From Erodium maritimum (lineage: Eukaryota; Streptophyta; Magnoliopsida; Geraniales; Geraniaceae), in the NCBI GenBank assembly GCA_963921825.1, contig OY997596.1, forward strand, positions 10,359,001-10,423,000: a stretch of 64,000 bases of DNA, written 5' to 3'. The first letter of the stretch is position 1, and each line of letters opens with the position of its first letter. Shown here piece after piece: positions 21,574 to 33,343 of the stretch. A program made the translations under genes and the position numbers. The notes beneath the pieces are model-generated. The model did no database searches, had not been told where the DNA came from, and was given only the letters and a program-made list of their open reading frames with translations.

Positions 21574-22339
21574 TTTTTATCAACAACATGAATTTTATAT
21601 AAAAAAAATCCTTTCAAAGGGAGAAAGGGAAACTAAGGTGTTAAAACTTAAAACACACCTCCAAAAACAATACAATAAAGAACACTGAAGATTTCAACCT
21701 CAAGAACCAAAACATAAGATTAAATATTGTCTCTAACCTTAACACATAAGCAAAATCCAGAGAAAAAAACACTAGGACTACACAACATCTTCACACCAGT
21801 ACAAGACCTATTTCATCACAACCATTTAAAGGTCTCCTACACACTTTCAACGATCATTAACCATCTATAAAAGCCACTCGTACCTAGACCATACCAAGAC
21901 CATATAAAACACAAGTCCCAAACCTTAGTGATTTCGATTTCGTAACCCTCAAACCAGCTATGTTCGTAGCTAAAAGCTACGAGTTTTAATGTAAAATAAT
22001 CCAAAAACATAAAGGAAAGATGAGAATCGGAACCTTCGATGATCTGGAGACAACTTTCCTTAGCGTTTCGTGAGTTTTAAAAGAGACAAGTTAAGATTTC
22101 AGGGTTGACCTTCAACATAACACTTCCAAAAAAGTGTTCAGCTTTCGAGGGTTCTCAAAATAGAAGGTTAGGACTTTGAGAGAGAGCTTCGAGGGTTCTC
22201 AAAATAGAAGGTTAGGATTTCGAGAGAGAGCTTGCAGAGGGTTTCGAGGAGAGATCTTGTGGATAGGCTTCCACATGTGACCAAAACTAAACAATATGCT
22301 TGTACATTTAAGCTACCAGGTGTTCGGAGATATCATTAG
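21574..22339 (-). mobile_element. Non-LTR retroposon (LINE-like, no ORF) with perfect TSD
   Basis: The 766-bp insert is flanked by perfect 10-bp copies of TTTAGCCTTT (21564-21573 and 22340-22349). A T-run follows the left copy, so the poly(A) side is at left and the element reads on the minus strand. Its 3' end on that strand (ATATAAAATTCATGTTGTTGATAAA) resembles plant L1 tails. The 5' part has two near-identical ~46-bp units with GAGGGTTCTCAAAATAGAAGG (about 22148 and 22192). There is no coding capacity, so it is either a severely internally deleted LINE or a LINE-mobilised non-autonomous retroposon. Confidence 0.75.
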
Positions 22340-22710
22340 TTTAGCCTTTGATATCCGACTTTTTTTTAATCAAAATAGTTTAGTAATTATCAAAATAATT
22401 TAGCACCTCTAACTACAGTGGAAAGTAGGATCCTGCCATATAAAACCTAAAAAGTAATTTTTTTTATAGAAAATAACCTAAAAGGTAATTAAAATCAATA
22501 CCGCAAAATTCCAAATACATGCATCCCACCGGACATCTACAGTTAAACCAAGACAAGACTCTAGGGTCACTCTGCCACATTAGAGGAGCTTAGGAATCAC
22601 AAGACATTTTTCCCTTCCTCGGATGCAAATAACGAGAGCTGCTAAGGGCAACTTGCACCACAAAATATATAATTCACCCAATCCATCGCCGTCTGTTAAT
22701 CATCTGTGGC

Positions 22711-23973
22711 CTAGGGTGAATTTTCCGGCGTCTTCAGAGCTGTAGTTGATTTACCTCCTTTATGGGCAGTCACAGCTGCTCGGAACTCTTCAACTATGGA
22801 ACCGTCTCTGAACTTCAGAGCAAATGTGGAGAGGCTGTCCTTTCCTTCACCGGTACAGTTCATGCAAGCAAATGTGATGCCTTTTTTCTCCATATTTGTG
22901 AGCTTCATGTCTGGGTAGAGACTTGCATTCAAAACCAACCTGTAGTTTCCTCTAGCTCTCATGACAAGTCTACCTTTTACTCCCCCAGATGTAGAGACAT
23001 TGACCTTCAGTTCTCCCTTACCTCGCTCCTTCCATCCTCCATCACTAAATTCAAACAGAACTGAATCTGCAGTGAAAACTGCTCTCTCATTCTCTTCCCC
23101 AGTCTCAACAGAAACCTCCGGCATAGATGGGGTGGCACTCCCCATACTCTTGGAAACAATAGAAGCCCCAGGTGTACCAAAAAGAGAAGAATTTCCATCA
23201 TTAGAGTCCCCAAAACTGAAGGTAGAACTACCACTCACAGTAGAACCATCTTTAGAGAGTGTCCCAAAGGAGAAGGTGGAACTAGAAAAGCCTGTTCCAG
23301 CAAGACCTGTAAAGGCATTTTGGCTATTTGAGAGCTGTTGGAACGAATTCACAGGGGAACTTTCTGCATTTGAGTCAACCTTTTCACTTTTATTCCCCCC
23401 CTTATCTTCCTTCCCATCATCACCCCCTCCAACAACTTTCTGATCCTCTACCTCTGGTCTGGCCGTCTCACCAACATCACTCTTCTTCTCCAGATCATCC
23501 TCAGGTTTAGCTGCTTCAGTGGCACTACTCTTCCTCTCCACAGCATCGTCCTTATCTGCAGCAGATTCATCTCCTACCTCTTCAACAGTGCCTTTCAAAT
23601 CCTTCTCTTGTTCATCCTTACCACTTTCAGTAACCACATTTCCATCCTTGTTTACGCCTCCATCAGCAGGAGCAGGTTTCTCTGCAGCAGATTGTGTTTC
23701 AATTTTAACTTCAGTAGCAGTTACATTGGATTGGGTAGGAGGAACCAACTGGATCCCAGCAAAAGGATTGGAAGATGGGGCAGATGTTGTTTGACTGCGG
23801 CGAACTTTGACAATTCTTCGACCAGCCAGCACATCATCACTTGCCCTTTTGAAAGTTCCAGTCTCTTGTTCAGTGGCACCCTCATCATCATCAAGACCAG
23901 GGTTGTCCCGAGAAAGTTCCCTTAAAGCTGCTCTCTTTTTAAAAGATGGAAGTGCATTTTCTGCATCCCCCAT
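22711..23973 (-). CDS. NUP50: Nuclear pore protein NUP50-like with Ran-binding domain
   Basis: An intronless 420-residue frame. The N-terminus (LPSFKKRAALRELSRDNPG, then FKRASDDVLAGRRIVKVRR) is the conserved plant NUP50 importin-α-binding type segment, followed by an FG-like NPFAGIQL. The middle (about 80-210) is acidic, low-complexity and Glu/Asp/Lys-rich. A short FG-type stretch follows (STFSFGTLS, STFSFGDS, SSLFGTPG). A RanBP1-type domain occupies about 285-405 (AVFTADSVLFEF, GWKERGKGELKVNV, GRLVMRARGNYRLVLNASLYP). Proteins of this family sit on the nuclear-basket side of the pore and help dissociate import complexes with Ran-GTP. Length and domain order match the family. The start (CAT at 23971-23973 on +) follows directly on a 5'UTR exon. 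Confidence 0.92.
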   Translation of the reverse strand: MGDAENALPSFKKRAALRELSRDNPGLDDDEGATEQETGTFKRASDDVLAGRRIVKVRRSQTTSAPSSNPFAGIQLVPPTQSNVTATEVKIETQSAAEKPAPADGGVNKDGNVVTESGKDEQEKDLKGTVEEVGDESAADKDDAVERKSSATEAAKPEDDLEKKSDVGETARPEVEDQKVVGGGDDGKEDKGGNKSEKVDSNAESSPVNSFQQLSNSQNAFTGLAGTGFSSSTFSFGTLSKDGSTVSGSSTFSFGDSNDGNSSLFGTPGASIVSKSMGSATPSMPEVSVETGEENERAVFTADSVLFEFSDGGWKERGKGELKVNVSTSGGVKGRLVMRARGNYRLVLNASLYPDMKLTNMEKKGITFACMNCTGEGKDSLSTFALKFRDGSIVEEFRAAVTAHKGGKSTTALKTPENSP

Positions 23974-24023
23974 GGATTAAGGTATCAAATCAACAAACCA
24001 AAACTTGAGAATTCAGCAATCTT

Positions 24024-25813
24024 CTGCAAAGCATAAAAAAGATAATGTCCAAAGTTATTTATAAAATAGACTCATCCATCAAAAGCCAACATACGCCTGA
24101 ACCATGTAAATTAACACTAAAGATAAATACAAGCTAAAAGTATTACTGCTATCTCACATGAAAAAAGGCGCTTTACACTTAATGAAATAACCTCAACAGG
24201 AGAATGAAGCTCTTCTTGATTACACAATCATAATTTATGCATTAAAGTTAACCCACAAAAGATGGAAATTCCTACATTGATCAACCCGTTCGGTTAATCG
24301 AGGAATTTTATCAGCCCTAAAGTACATGAAAAGTTTGTAGTATTATTAATTTAATCATAAATAATATGTGTTGCAGAGGGTGAAAATAATGGTATATCAC
24401 AGTACAACTTAAATGATAATAACTCAGCAACCTTTTACCATTGAAACATTCTGCGATCTGTAAATTACTAAATTGTAATTCCACCGGTCAGGAAAATCAG
24501 AACTGCAAAATTTTATGTTTCCAACTAGGAAAACTTTTGTTTCAATGCCTGTCCACATAAAAGCTAATTCAAACATTGTACTATATATCTAAAAAGTTCG
24601 CCTATTTTTTGGATTGGAATGGACAAGGGTAATTTCAATAGAACTAGCACTACATGAAAAGCTAACCAGGACACATAATGCAAAATACAAAAAGGGATAC
24701 AGCTTAACCACAGATATTTATTGAAGCAAGTATGATGTGAATAAATGAACTTTTCAGAATACACCATACACAAGATAGTTAACCCACAAAAGTTTTAAAA
24801 AATGATTCTATTCTACTGAGTGCTGAAGCATTAAGCATCCTTGTATAAGCAATCCAATTAGAAACAAGAGTCTAATTACTAGCCACTTTCAACAGACCTT
24901 ATCTGGATAAAAATAGGGAATAATTAATCTCTACACAGATTTGGTAACAGGGTCAGACCACTTGGTGAACTAAAACAATGCCTCTTTTTCTTCTACCAAA
25001 CAGAACAGTACAGTGCAATGAGGAATATAACTCTAGTGCATGTCATATACTCTTGCTAAAATGACATATCAGTTAAACGTATGTGATACCACCAAACTCA
25101 AGAGTATTGGAGCAAGAACAGCCAGACTTAAAAAAATACATATCCTTCTCGTCGATTTCAGAGTTCTAGGAATCAGCTTAATAACCTATTAAGATAAAAT
25201 CAAACTGGTAATTATCTAATACCAATTTAGTTTGACTATTAAAATTTAAAGCAGCATAGACACTCACATTTTGTTTGATAGCCATGTCAATAAAATCCAA
25301 TAACCAGGAGACAAAAAAAAAACATATACAAGGGACTGTGAAACAACGGAAATAAATAACCATCCTTGATGTTGATTAAAGCAATAATCAAATCAACAAA
25401 AGAAAGGAAAAGTAACAGTCAAATCATTTTCTCTTTTTAAAATCATCAATCCAGCTTCTAATACAAAACTGAGTTCTTGGATGATGCAAACACCCCACAG
25501 CTACCATGCAAAACATAGGACCCAACTTGTACATCTTTCCTGTTCTTCCTTCCTATTTTCTCGGGAACCAAACAGAGGTTGGAAAGCAATGCTAAACCCT
25601 AATGCACAAATTCGCAGCTGGTTCGAAACAAAATAGAACAAATCCAATAGATCATAACACAACTATACATGATTGGGACAGATACACATATTGATACATA
25701 TGAAGAAGCTGAAGATCAAACCAGAAATAGGGAATAATAAGATTGAACAGAAAGGAAGTGATGAATCAACTGATTAGGATGCAATGAGACGATAATACAG
25801 GATTCAGACATAC
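24024..25813 (-). other. NUP50: 5'UTR intron of NUP50 (1.79 kb)
   Basis: On the minus strand CTTCCAG|GTATGTCTG (exon end 25814) and ATGCTTTGCAG|AAGATTG (exon start 24023) form a consensus donor and acceptor. The interval is AT-rich, with no ORF above 70 codons. The first exon would run from roughly 25960 to 25814 and is purely leader; the ATG is 50 nt into exon 2. Long leader introns in housekeeping plant genes often raise expression, which is possible here but not shown. Confidence 0.7.
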
Positions 25814-26013
25814 CTGGAAGCGAAGTGGAGCAGCAGATGATAAACCCTAGAGAGTGAAGGTTTTTAGATAGAGAAAAGCAGAGATCGAAAGATAAGGGAA
25901 GGAGGAAGAAAGGGTTTTTAGTTTCTGTTTTATGATTTATTTAAGAAAATGATGCTCAGACTGAGACTGGAGATTCCAGTGAATTTTCATGGCCGACCTC
26001 AACGTATTTATGA

Positions 26014-26019
26014 CACGTG
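26014..26019. promoter_or_regulatory. G-box (CACGTG) upstream of NUP50
   Basis: A perfect CACGTG lies about 60 bp upstream of the inferred NUP50 transcription start. bZIP and bHLH factors bind such sites in plant promoters. A six-base palindrome can occur by chance. Confidence 0.35.
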
Positions 26020-26118
26020 CTGATTAATAGTGGTATACAAGCATCTTAGCTGGGTTGGGCCTCTATTCTACCTTGTCCAAGATGCCTGAATAAATCATTT
26101 AAATATTTACTTTTGTCT

Positions 26119-26811
26119 TGTCGTTGCTTTAGACCGTCTATAATGGTGTCGAATTTTTGTCTAGATGTGTCGTCGAATCGTACGGTATGAAGATTTATAC
26201 AGTCGAATCTTTGTTACAGAACTGTTGCGACGTTGAATTTGCGAAATCGCGTAATCGACGTCGATGAATCTGTAGACTCTGACGTCGGTCCATTCGACGG
26301 ATTCGGGCCGAGTTGAATCGGGCCCAACGAATCCTTTGTTGACGCGTGGCGACGAAATTTAAGCCGAAATTTAATTTCGGCTTTAAATATCGAACCAACG
26401 CTTCTTCTTCACGAATCCTCTGCAACTCGATCACTCACCGGCGTTTCTCCGAGCTTTTCTCCAATACAACCGTTTCTCCGAGCATCTTCCTCAATTTGCG
26501 TTTCACCGAGTTGTTCTTCCTAAACCGACATTTCTACGAGCATCTTCCTGAACGGTGTTTCACCGAGCTGTTCTTCCTAAATCGACATTTCTCCGAGCAT
26601 CTTCTTGAACGCGTTTCACCGAGCTGTCCAACCTCGCTGGCCTTTCTCTGAGTTTTTCTCCAACAAAGTTGTTTCTCCGAGCATCTTTCTAAACCGGCGT
26701 TTCCCGAGCTATCCAACCTCACCGGCGTTTCTCCAAGCTTCTCTCCAACACTACCTTTTCTCCAAGCTTTCTCTAGCGCAACCGTTTCTTAGATTGTTCA
26801 CTAGTCACCAG
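26119..26811 (+). mobile_element. Left part of a decayed PIF/Harbinger-like locus, with TTTCTCCGAGC repeats
   Basis: After GTCTATAATGGTGTCGAA (26136-26153), which has the flavour of a Harbinger terminus, a leader-like segment follows. From about 26430 it carries a 35-60-bp unit with GCGTTTC(T/A)CCGAGC, repeated about ten times to 26790. The repeat vocabulary resumes at 30166 (GCGTTTCTCCGACC), on the far side of the solo LTR, showing that the two parts were once contiguous. No matching right terminus was found, so the terminus call is tentative. Confidence 0.4.
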
Positions 26812-27369
26812 TGTCACGCCCCAATTTCAGTAAACCGAACTCGGGACGCGAACATTTAAAATCATAAAACACTTGAAACCTGTTTTGAATAAACAGTTTG
26901 AAATTACCATTTAGTTAAACAAAATAATATTTACAACTCAAAAACGTCCCAACAATTGGACAATGTACATGGTATCCGTCACTAGACTCAAAAGATAAAA
27001 CCCGGACCCCACTCCTAGCTCCTCAAGCTTCGAGAGCTCACCTAGTCCGTCCTGTGATCAGTACCTGTAGGAAAAGCAGCTAGGGGTAAGCGTTCGCTCA
27101 CCACCACGGATAACAGACTGACTACGGCATAATTAGCAGACAATGCCGGTAACATCAACAACAACCTCAACACCGAGGATCACTATCCCCAACTCAAGTA
27201 CTCCGACTAACACGCACACACGGTGACCTTCCTCAACCAACTCGACACCTGGACACGTAAGGTAGACCTGACACAATGATTGACGACCTCCTCCAAAGAC
27301 ACGACAGATAACCACGCAACACCCAAGATCACGAAGGATCGCACACCAAACAAGATCACAAAGGATTGC

Positions 27370-27590
27370 ACGCCAGCTGCTCAGTAATCTCCCTCACTCA
27401 CGCGTTTTGCCGAACCACTCAGGCCAGGCGGTCGACCTGTCTCGGTAACCTCCCTCACTCACGCGCTTTGCCGAACCACTCAGGCCAGACGGTCGACCTG
27501 TCTTAGTAACCTCCCTCACTCACGCGCTTCCCCGACACAAAGTTGGGCCAGGCGGTCGACCTGTCTCAGTAACCTCTCTCACTCAGGTAA
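27370..27590 (-). repeat. ~58-bp minisatellite in the solo LTR
   Basis: Three consecutive units have the form CTCACTCACGCG(T/C)TTTGCCGAACCACTCAGGCCAG(G/A)CGGTCGACCTGTCT(C/T)(G/A)GTAACCTCC. They differ at a few positions. Confidence 0.8.
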
Positions 27591-27619
27591 CCACAATCAC
27601 AATCACAAGCAAGTTCAAC

Positions 27620-28445
27620 AAACAGCAACAACACATGTTCAACACTCCACAGGCACTCATGGCCACCCAAGACACACCGACAATAACTCACGGGCTCAAC
27701 AACCCCACAGGCGCTCACGGCCTCCCAAGACATACCAACAGTAAAACACGGGTTCAACAACCCCACAGGCACTCACGGCCTCCCAAGACACACCAATAGT
27801 AGAGACACGGGTTCAACAACCCCACGGGCACTCACGGCCTCCCAAGACACACCAACAGTAAAACACAGGTTCAACAACCCCACGGGCACTCACGGCCACC
27901 CAAGACACACCGACAATAACTCACAGACTCAACAACCCCACGGGCACTCACGACCTCCCAAAACACACCAACAGTAACTCACGAGCTCAACAACCCCACG
28001 GCACTCACGGCCACCCAAGACACACCAACAGTAACTCACGGGTTCAACAACCCCACGGGCACTCACGGCCACTCAAAACCACCAACAGTAACTCACGGGC
28101 TCAACAACCCCACGGGCACTCACGGCCTCTCAAAACCACCAACGATAACTCACGGGCTCCACAACCCCACGGGCGCTCACGGCCTCCCAAGACACATCGA
28201 CAATAAAGACACGGGTTCACAACCCCACGGGCACTCACGGCCACTCAAAACACAACAGTAAAACACGGGCTCTCATGGCCACCCAAGACACAACAGTAAT
28301 ACGTGCTCTCATGGCCACCCAAGACACCACAGTAATACGGGCTCTCATGGCCACCCAAGACACAACAGTAAAGTACGGGCTCTCATGGCCACCCAAGACA
28401 CCAACAGTAAAACACGGGCTCTCATGGCCACCCAAGACACAAAAT
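27620..28445 (-). repeat. Long ~55-60-bp minisatellite in the solo LTR
   Basis: About a dozen units contain CAACAACCCCACGGGCACTC followed by ACGGCC(A/T)CCCAAGACACACC and an ACAGTAA(C/A)(T/A)CACGGGTT linker. The last five (28260-28445) are a shortened ~40-bp derivative built on GGGCTCTCATGGCCACCCAAG. The array therefore evolved by stepwise expansion, with a younger short-unit phase at its right end. Confidence 0.8.
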
Positions 28446-30184
28446 ACACAATCAACCTCCGGCATAACCAATGCCTCCAACAGTCCTAATATCAACAGTT
28501 TCACAATCAACCTCCGGGCATGGTCATATGCCTCCAGTACTCCTAATATCGATAAGTTCTCTGCTCCTACGACACTACTAAGTGTCACATGCATTTCCAA
28601 TATTCGCTGCGTTCCCGTATCATGCCTTTCTAATATTCGATAACCTACTTAACCCACGACACCTCGGTGTCACATGCAATTCTACTGTTAACTTTCCCTA
28701 GTCAGGGCCGAGATCCGGCTACTTTTCCCTACCTCTTGAAGCGTGTCACAACCAATGCTCGCTCTCCGACAATGCTCCAAATTTCCCGCTTAGCCTTCTC
28801 TTTCCACGGTAGGCGACACGGTCTACAATTATTACAATTTACACACTTTTTAAGTAAGCAGGCGAAACCCGAATTTAAAGAATTAAACGCCCAAACTCAA
28901 CCCCGACAATGTCGATCACTCCCAAACTTCCCAATTACTTGACATTGTCGATAAAGGGCTCGGAAAAGCCCGATTCGCCCGACATGGCGAATCTACCCGG
29001 GTTTTGAAAACGTCCTTCCGGGGCTCCGAAAATTCCCGTTTTCGTTTTACGGTCATAGAATAATTCAAGGATTCCTAGGCACTCGACGGAATCAATTTCC
29101 GACTTCCGAGCAATTTAATTCGCGTTTAAAGTTTCTAAACCCGAAATTCCAACTTTCACAATTTAATTCCAAATTTCGATCCGGGTGTGGATTAACGACT
29201 TGGAGAACGTCCTAAACCACCCGAACACGAAAACCCGATACCCGGGCATGTGGGCCCCACACGGCCACAATGGAAAAATTCCCTTTTTGCCCTAAAACGT
29301 TCCTAACGAACCCCAAACCTCAACCATTAATCTTTAAACCAATTCTAACCAAAACCCAACCATATTTGAATCGTTTAAAATCAAACCCTAAAAATTAGAA
29401 CATAACAAAACGAAAATCGGTTAGGTGCTCACCGTAGAGAATGACGGTGTGAACTCGATTCTTCTATCGTTGAGACGATCCACCGGTCGGATGATCGAGA
29501 AATGGCAAAACCCCCAAACTTTCTTCTCTTTTTCTCCCTTTTCTCCTTATCTTTCCTCTCTCCACTTTCTCTCTCTAAAACTCTCATTTTTTTCTAACTT
29601 TGCCGAGACACCCCATTTCCTTTCCCTTTTGTTTTGTTTTAAAAATACACATTTTTAACTTATTTACAAACTACCACTCATTCTTCTTTTTGTTTTGTTC
29701 AAGAAACCTAACACCACCACATTGGTGACATGTGGAAAGTGGGTCCCATCCCTTTTTGGAAAATATCTCCTAGATATATTCCAATCAGATTCGCGAAATT
29801 CGGACGTTTCGGGTCCCGAACGGACACTTTTTCCAAGAAATTACGAAACTTCACGGGCTACAAGGAAACGGGTCAACTAAGACCGCTGCGACGACGGCTA
29901 AGCTTTTTTTGGATCCAAAACGGTCCTCGAATGGACCAAAACGTCGCTCGGTTGACTTTTCCAGCGAAAAGTCAACATTTCCCAAATTGGTTTGAAATTT
30001 GCCCTGAGTCCCCCAGAACTCACTTTGGTCGATATCGGGGTCAAATTAAGTCCGGTATGACCCTCGGGGTCAAATTTGGGTTCATTTAAGTGCCTGTCCA
30101 AAAATTTTAAATTTTCCTGTTTTTCGCAGATTTGACTGGCGTTGACCGTGAGTGGTTATTACAATGCGTTTCTCCGACCAGTCC

Positions 30185-30945
30185 TCCGTCACATCCATCT
30201 CCAACTGCAAAATGGCCAGTTCGAAACATAGAAAGTACACGCCGAGATTCAATATGTTTGGTGACGTATCGCCACCGCAAAGCGTGGCCAAGGATTTTCC
30301 AAATGACTTCCCGAGTAGAAGATGCTGCAATTGGGACTACGTCCCCAATTTGCGGCATTACTCTACTGAACAAGAGGAGCGATTCTGGGGCTAGGAGTTG
30401 GAGGAATACATCTCGTCGCCATTGGAGCAACGAACATTACCGGAATCCCCCGTTGCAACGAGAACTAGGGTTCATTATCGTCACTCCTCAATGGGATGAC
30501 GTCGATGGCCCAATAACTTGGCAAGCCAGGACGGGCTTGCGTTATACTAGGATGGTCGTCCCTACAATACAACGTCCAAGACCCAAGTATCGCATTCGTG
30601 TGCCACCACCTCTACCAATGGAGAAGAAAGTCGAACAACCTGGTCGTGGTCGTGCGTACCAGAATGAAGACGAGAGGAGGAGACAACATTGGTCTCTGTA
30701 TGGCTAAACAACTCTGAGAAGGGCTGATCAGACGTACGATACATTTTGGGAGGCCATCTGTCATGAACTCGCCCTAGCGACCGTCCAACCACCTTCATCG
30801 GAGCGGTCGACGAAGAAATGCAACCAGTATTAGAGCACAACTAACCGAAAGGTGAAGATGTTCCAAGGTTGCTGGTCAAAATTCAAGCACGTCTACCAAT
30901 ATGGTAGATCCGATGACCAGATCACGGAGGACAACTAACCTTGGT
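30185..30945 (+). pseudogene. PIF/Harbinger ORF1 (Myb-like/NAM-associated) remnant
   Basis: A reading at 30132-30707 ends with an RRRQHWSLYG stop. The same frame continues through stops with ADQTYDTFWEAICHELA, STKKCNQY, TNRKVKMFQGCWSKFKHVY and GRSDDQITED. That tail has the layout of the DNA-binding ORF1 protein that accompanies PIF/Harbinger transposases (W..I...V.KF.GCW, then a ...D.I.EDA segment). At least three in-frame stops are present, so it is dead. The call rests on remembered family layout, not on an alignment. Confidence 0.45.
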
Positions 30946-31780
30946 GTTTCCAGCTGGGCTACGCTCATGAGCAGTGGCGGTTTGAGGCGTCTCTTGCACT
31001 CCTCCTGTGTTCTTAGCTCGGTCCTCGTCGTCTCTACATCGTTCCATCAGATATGTCGTTTCTCTTGTGGCAGTTCGTTTTTTTCGGATTTTGGTGTTGG
31101 CCGCTGACGTGGTGGACTCCGTCTCCCTGAATCAGGTGGCCCATCTTCTGTCTTCAACTAGTGTTGACTGTTCTTCCCCTCCTCAACCACGATTTATGGT
31201 TGGGGCCACACGGTTTTTTCGGTGTTGGCCGTCGTGAGGAGTTTTCGGCTTATGTCTATAGTTTAGTCAAATGCTTGCTGGGAATCGGTGGTGAAACGTT
31301 TTATGGGATCAGAGGTTTGGTGCTGCCAGCAATGTTGATCTGAAGTTGGGATGTTGCTGAAGGATCACTAGGGTTTGGGTTTGGTTTTGTGTCGATTGTG
31401 TTGGTTTTGGGCTTTTATTGGCCCAAATTCTTCAAACTTAGTTCGGTTCGTGGTACTTGATTCCAATATGGGTGTTTGGAAGATGGTGGGGAATGCGTTT
31501 TTATTGCTTGTTTATCAAGCTCTAAATTTGTTGGGAAAGCTAAAAGACAAAGTCATTGGTTATACTGGTGATTGGCTTCTTTACGTTGGGAAAGAAGCGG
31601 TTTTCACTTGCATTGTGGTTCTTAATGTTTTGTTCTGTTAGATTTCCTTGTTATTGTCGCAAACAATTTCGTTTTTATTGTTTTTGTTTTCCAGAGCGAT
31701 CCTTATTTTGAGTTTCTAATCTCATGTTTCATTGTACTTCTCTTAAGTACTTTCCTAATAATACAACCGCTTATAAAAAA
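30946..31780 (+). mobile_element. Possible LINE-derived 3' fragment
   Basis: Recognisable ORF1 similarity stops near 30945. The following DNA has scrambled short ORFs and ends with TTCATTGTACTTCTCTTAAG, TACTTTCCTAATAATA and an A-rich run (31735-31780), a tail resembling plant L1 elements. TSDs were not identified. Confidence 0.3.
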
Positions 31781-31784
31781 TATA

Positions 31785-33000
31785 TATCTCGTCCATTTGT
31801 TTATAAAATGAATCATTAAGATTTATTTTTACGGGTTTTAAAATAATAAGTGATTTCTAATAGATTTCTCTTAATATTATAGCGAAGAGTACTGCTAAAG
31901 TTGAGAGCTATCAACCTTAACCGCCTCAAGTTATCGTCTAGCCGTTTCAAGTTGTCGTTCAAGATGTCGCCACCGTGTAACACCTCTATCACAAAGAGAT
32001 CGCCCGTGAGTCTCTTCCTTACAACTTTGTTGTTGTTTTCCTCTGCGTCTCCACACCTCGATCCTATTGCTTCGAAAGGATGATGTCTACTCTACGACGA
32101 TCCGCGACTCCCTACTGTGGTGGGCATCACCTTTCCCGCGTTAGCCTCCTACGCTAGGAGCAAACACACGGTCGTAGCGGGAGAGTTATTTGTTGGCCTA
32201 ACCAATCAGACGAATCAGGCGAGGTCTGCTATACAATCTCGCTAGGTCCAATGAGGCAACTACGGGGAAGCGGGACATTAAAGAGGGGAAGTGTCCCTCC
32301 CCCATCACGATTGACTGTTGCTGATTGTCATCCTCCACCGGTTCCTACACTCCCTCCTAGAACCAGACACGTCACTCTACAAGTTAGAGATCCTCCTTAG
32401 AGGGTCCACAAGCATCCAGACTTATAATTGGCCTCAGAGCTAGCTGGAATTGGTGTTACTGATGTGTAGTTTCTTTTGTTTAGTTTTTCTACTGTTCGTT
32501 GCATTAATGAATGGTCGCATACCTGCACTCCCTCCCCTTACTAGACACGTCATTCTGCAAGTTAGAGATGCCCCTTAAAGGATCCACAAGTTTTTAGGCT
32601 ATATTGATCGGCATTAGGTCGAGTCGGTTTTAGGTTTAATAATACCTTCAATTTCGGTACACTATCAAAAACCTTCAGATTCTCTTGAAAGATTAGTTGT
32701 AATCTGCCTTAAAAAGAGCTATTCCCCACTATTCTTCTCCATGGTATCTTTCAATTACAGTAATAATCGTTCAAAAATAGATTTCTCCTATATGTACATA
32801 ACCCTTGCAACTAATAACCCTTTTGTTTCACGTTTTATTATAAAGACCCGTTAGAAAAAGGATAGACCGATGTCACTGCGGAATAACTCCTGGTAACTTG
32901 TGTATCAAGTAAACAAACATGTAAAAGCCAAGAGTGACAAGTATCAAGCAAATGGGGGATAAAAAGCATTAGTTCGTCTTATTTCAAAGTTCTAACATAG
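31785..33000. other. Intergenic with a ~70-bp direct duplication
   Basis: No gene was recognised. Blocks at about 32342-32412 and 32521-32592 are near-identical (CTACACTCCCTCC, AGACACGTCA(C/T)TCT, CAAGTTAGAGAT, CCACAAG). This is probably TE debris. Confidence 0.45.
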
Positions 33001-33343
33001 ACAAGTCTTGAGTTCATATATATGTATGCTAACAAATCATTGAGATGCGTTTACAGTGCAAAGTCAACCTACAAATCCAAGCACAGCATGAAGATTAGGG
33101 GAATCCAAATAACAGAAGGAAAGAAAAGCCGTGTAATCGGATCATTACTAACTAAAACTTTCCTACATTCACAATTGCACAAGAGTACTTCAAGGGGTCA
33201 AGGATAAAGGCCTGAAAGAACATACTAAATTACACAAGTCCCTGAACTTGACAAGCTTCTTATCTGTGTGCCTCACATAACAAAACTCAATGCGCTACAA
33301 AGCCACACCACAAGGAAAACTGAGACAATCTGTCCTTTCAATC

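Larger units (their letters stand above)
26812..30163 (-). mobile_element. Solo LTR of a Ty3/gypsy element (3.35 kb)
   Basis: On the minus strand it begins TGTAATAACCACTC (30163) and ends GGGGCGTGACA (26812), the same style of ends as the LTRs at 7705-15104 and 1-1241. No gag, pol or second LTR is present. The flanks (ACCAG at left, ATGCG at right) do not form a TSD. Either flanking bases have changed or the solo LTR came from recombination between different elements. Short ORFs within it are not credible genes. Confidence 0.7.

Noticed and set aside
27370-28445. Regular ~58-bp repeats that superficially look like a CRISPR array
   Set aside because: The units are contiguous tandem copies without unique spacers, lie within a plant LTR, and have no cas genes nearby. 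They are minisatellites.
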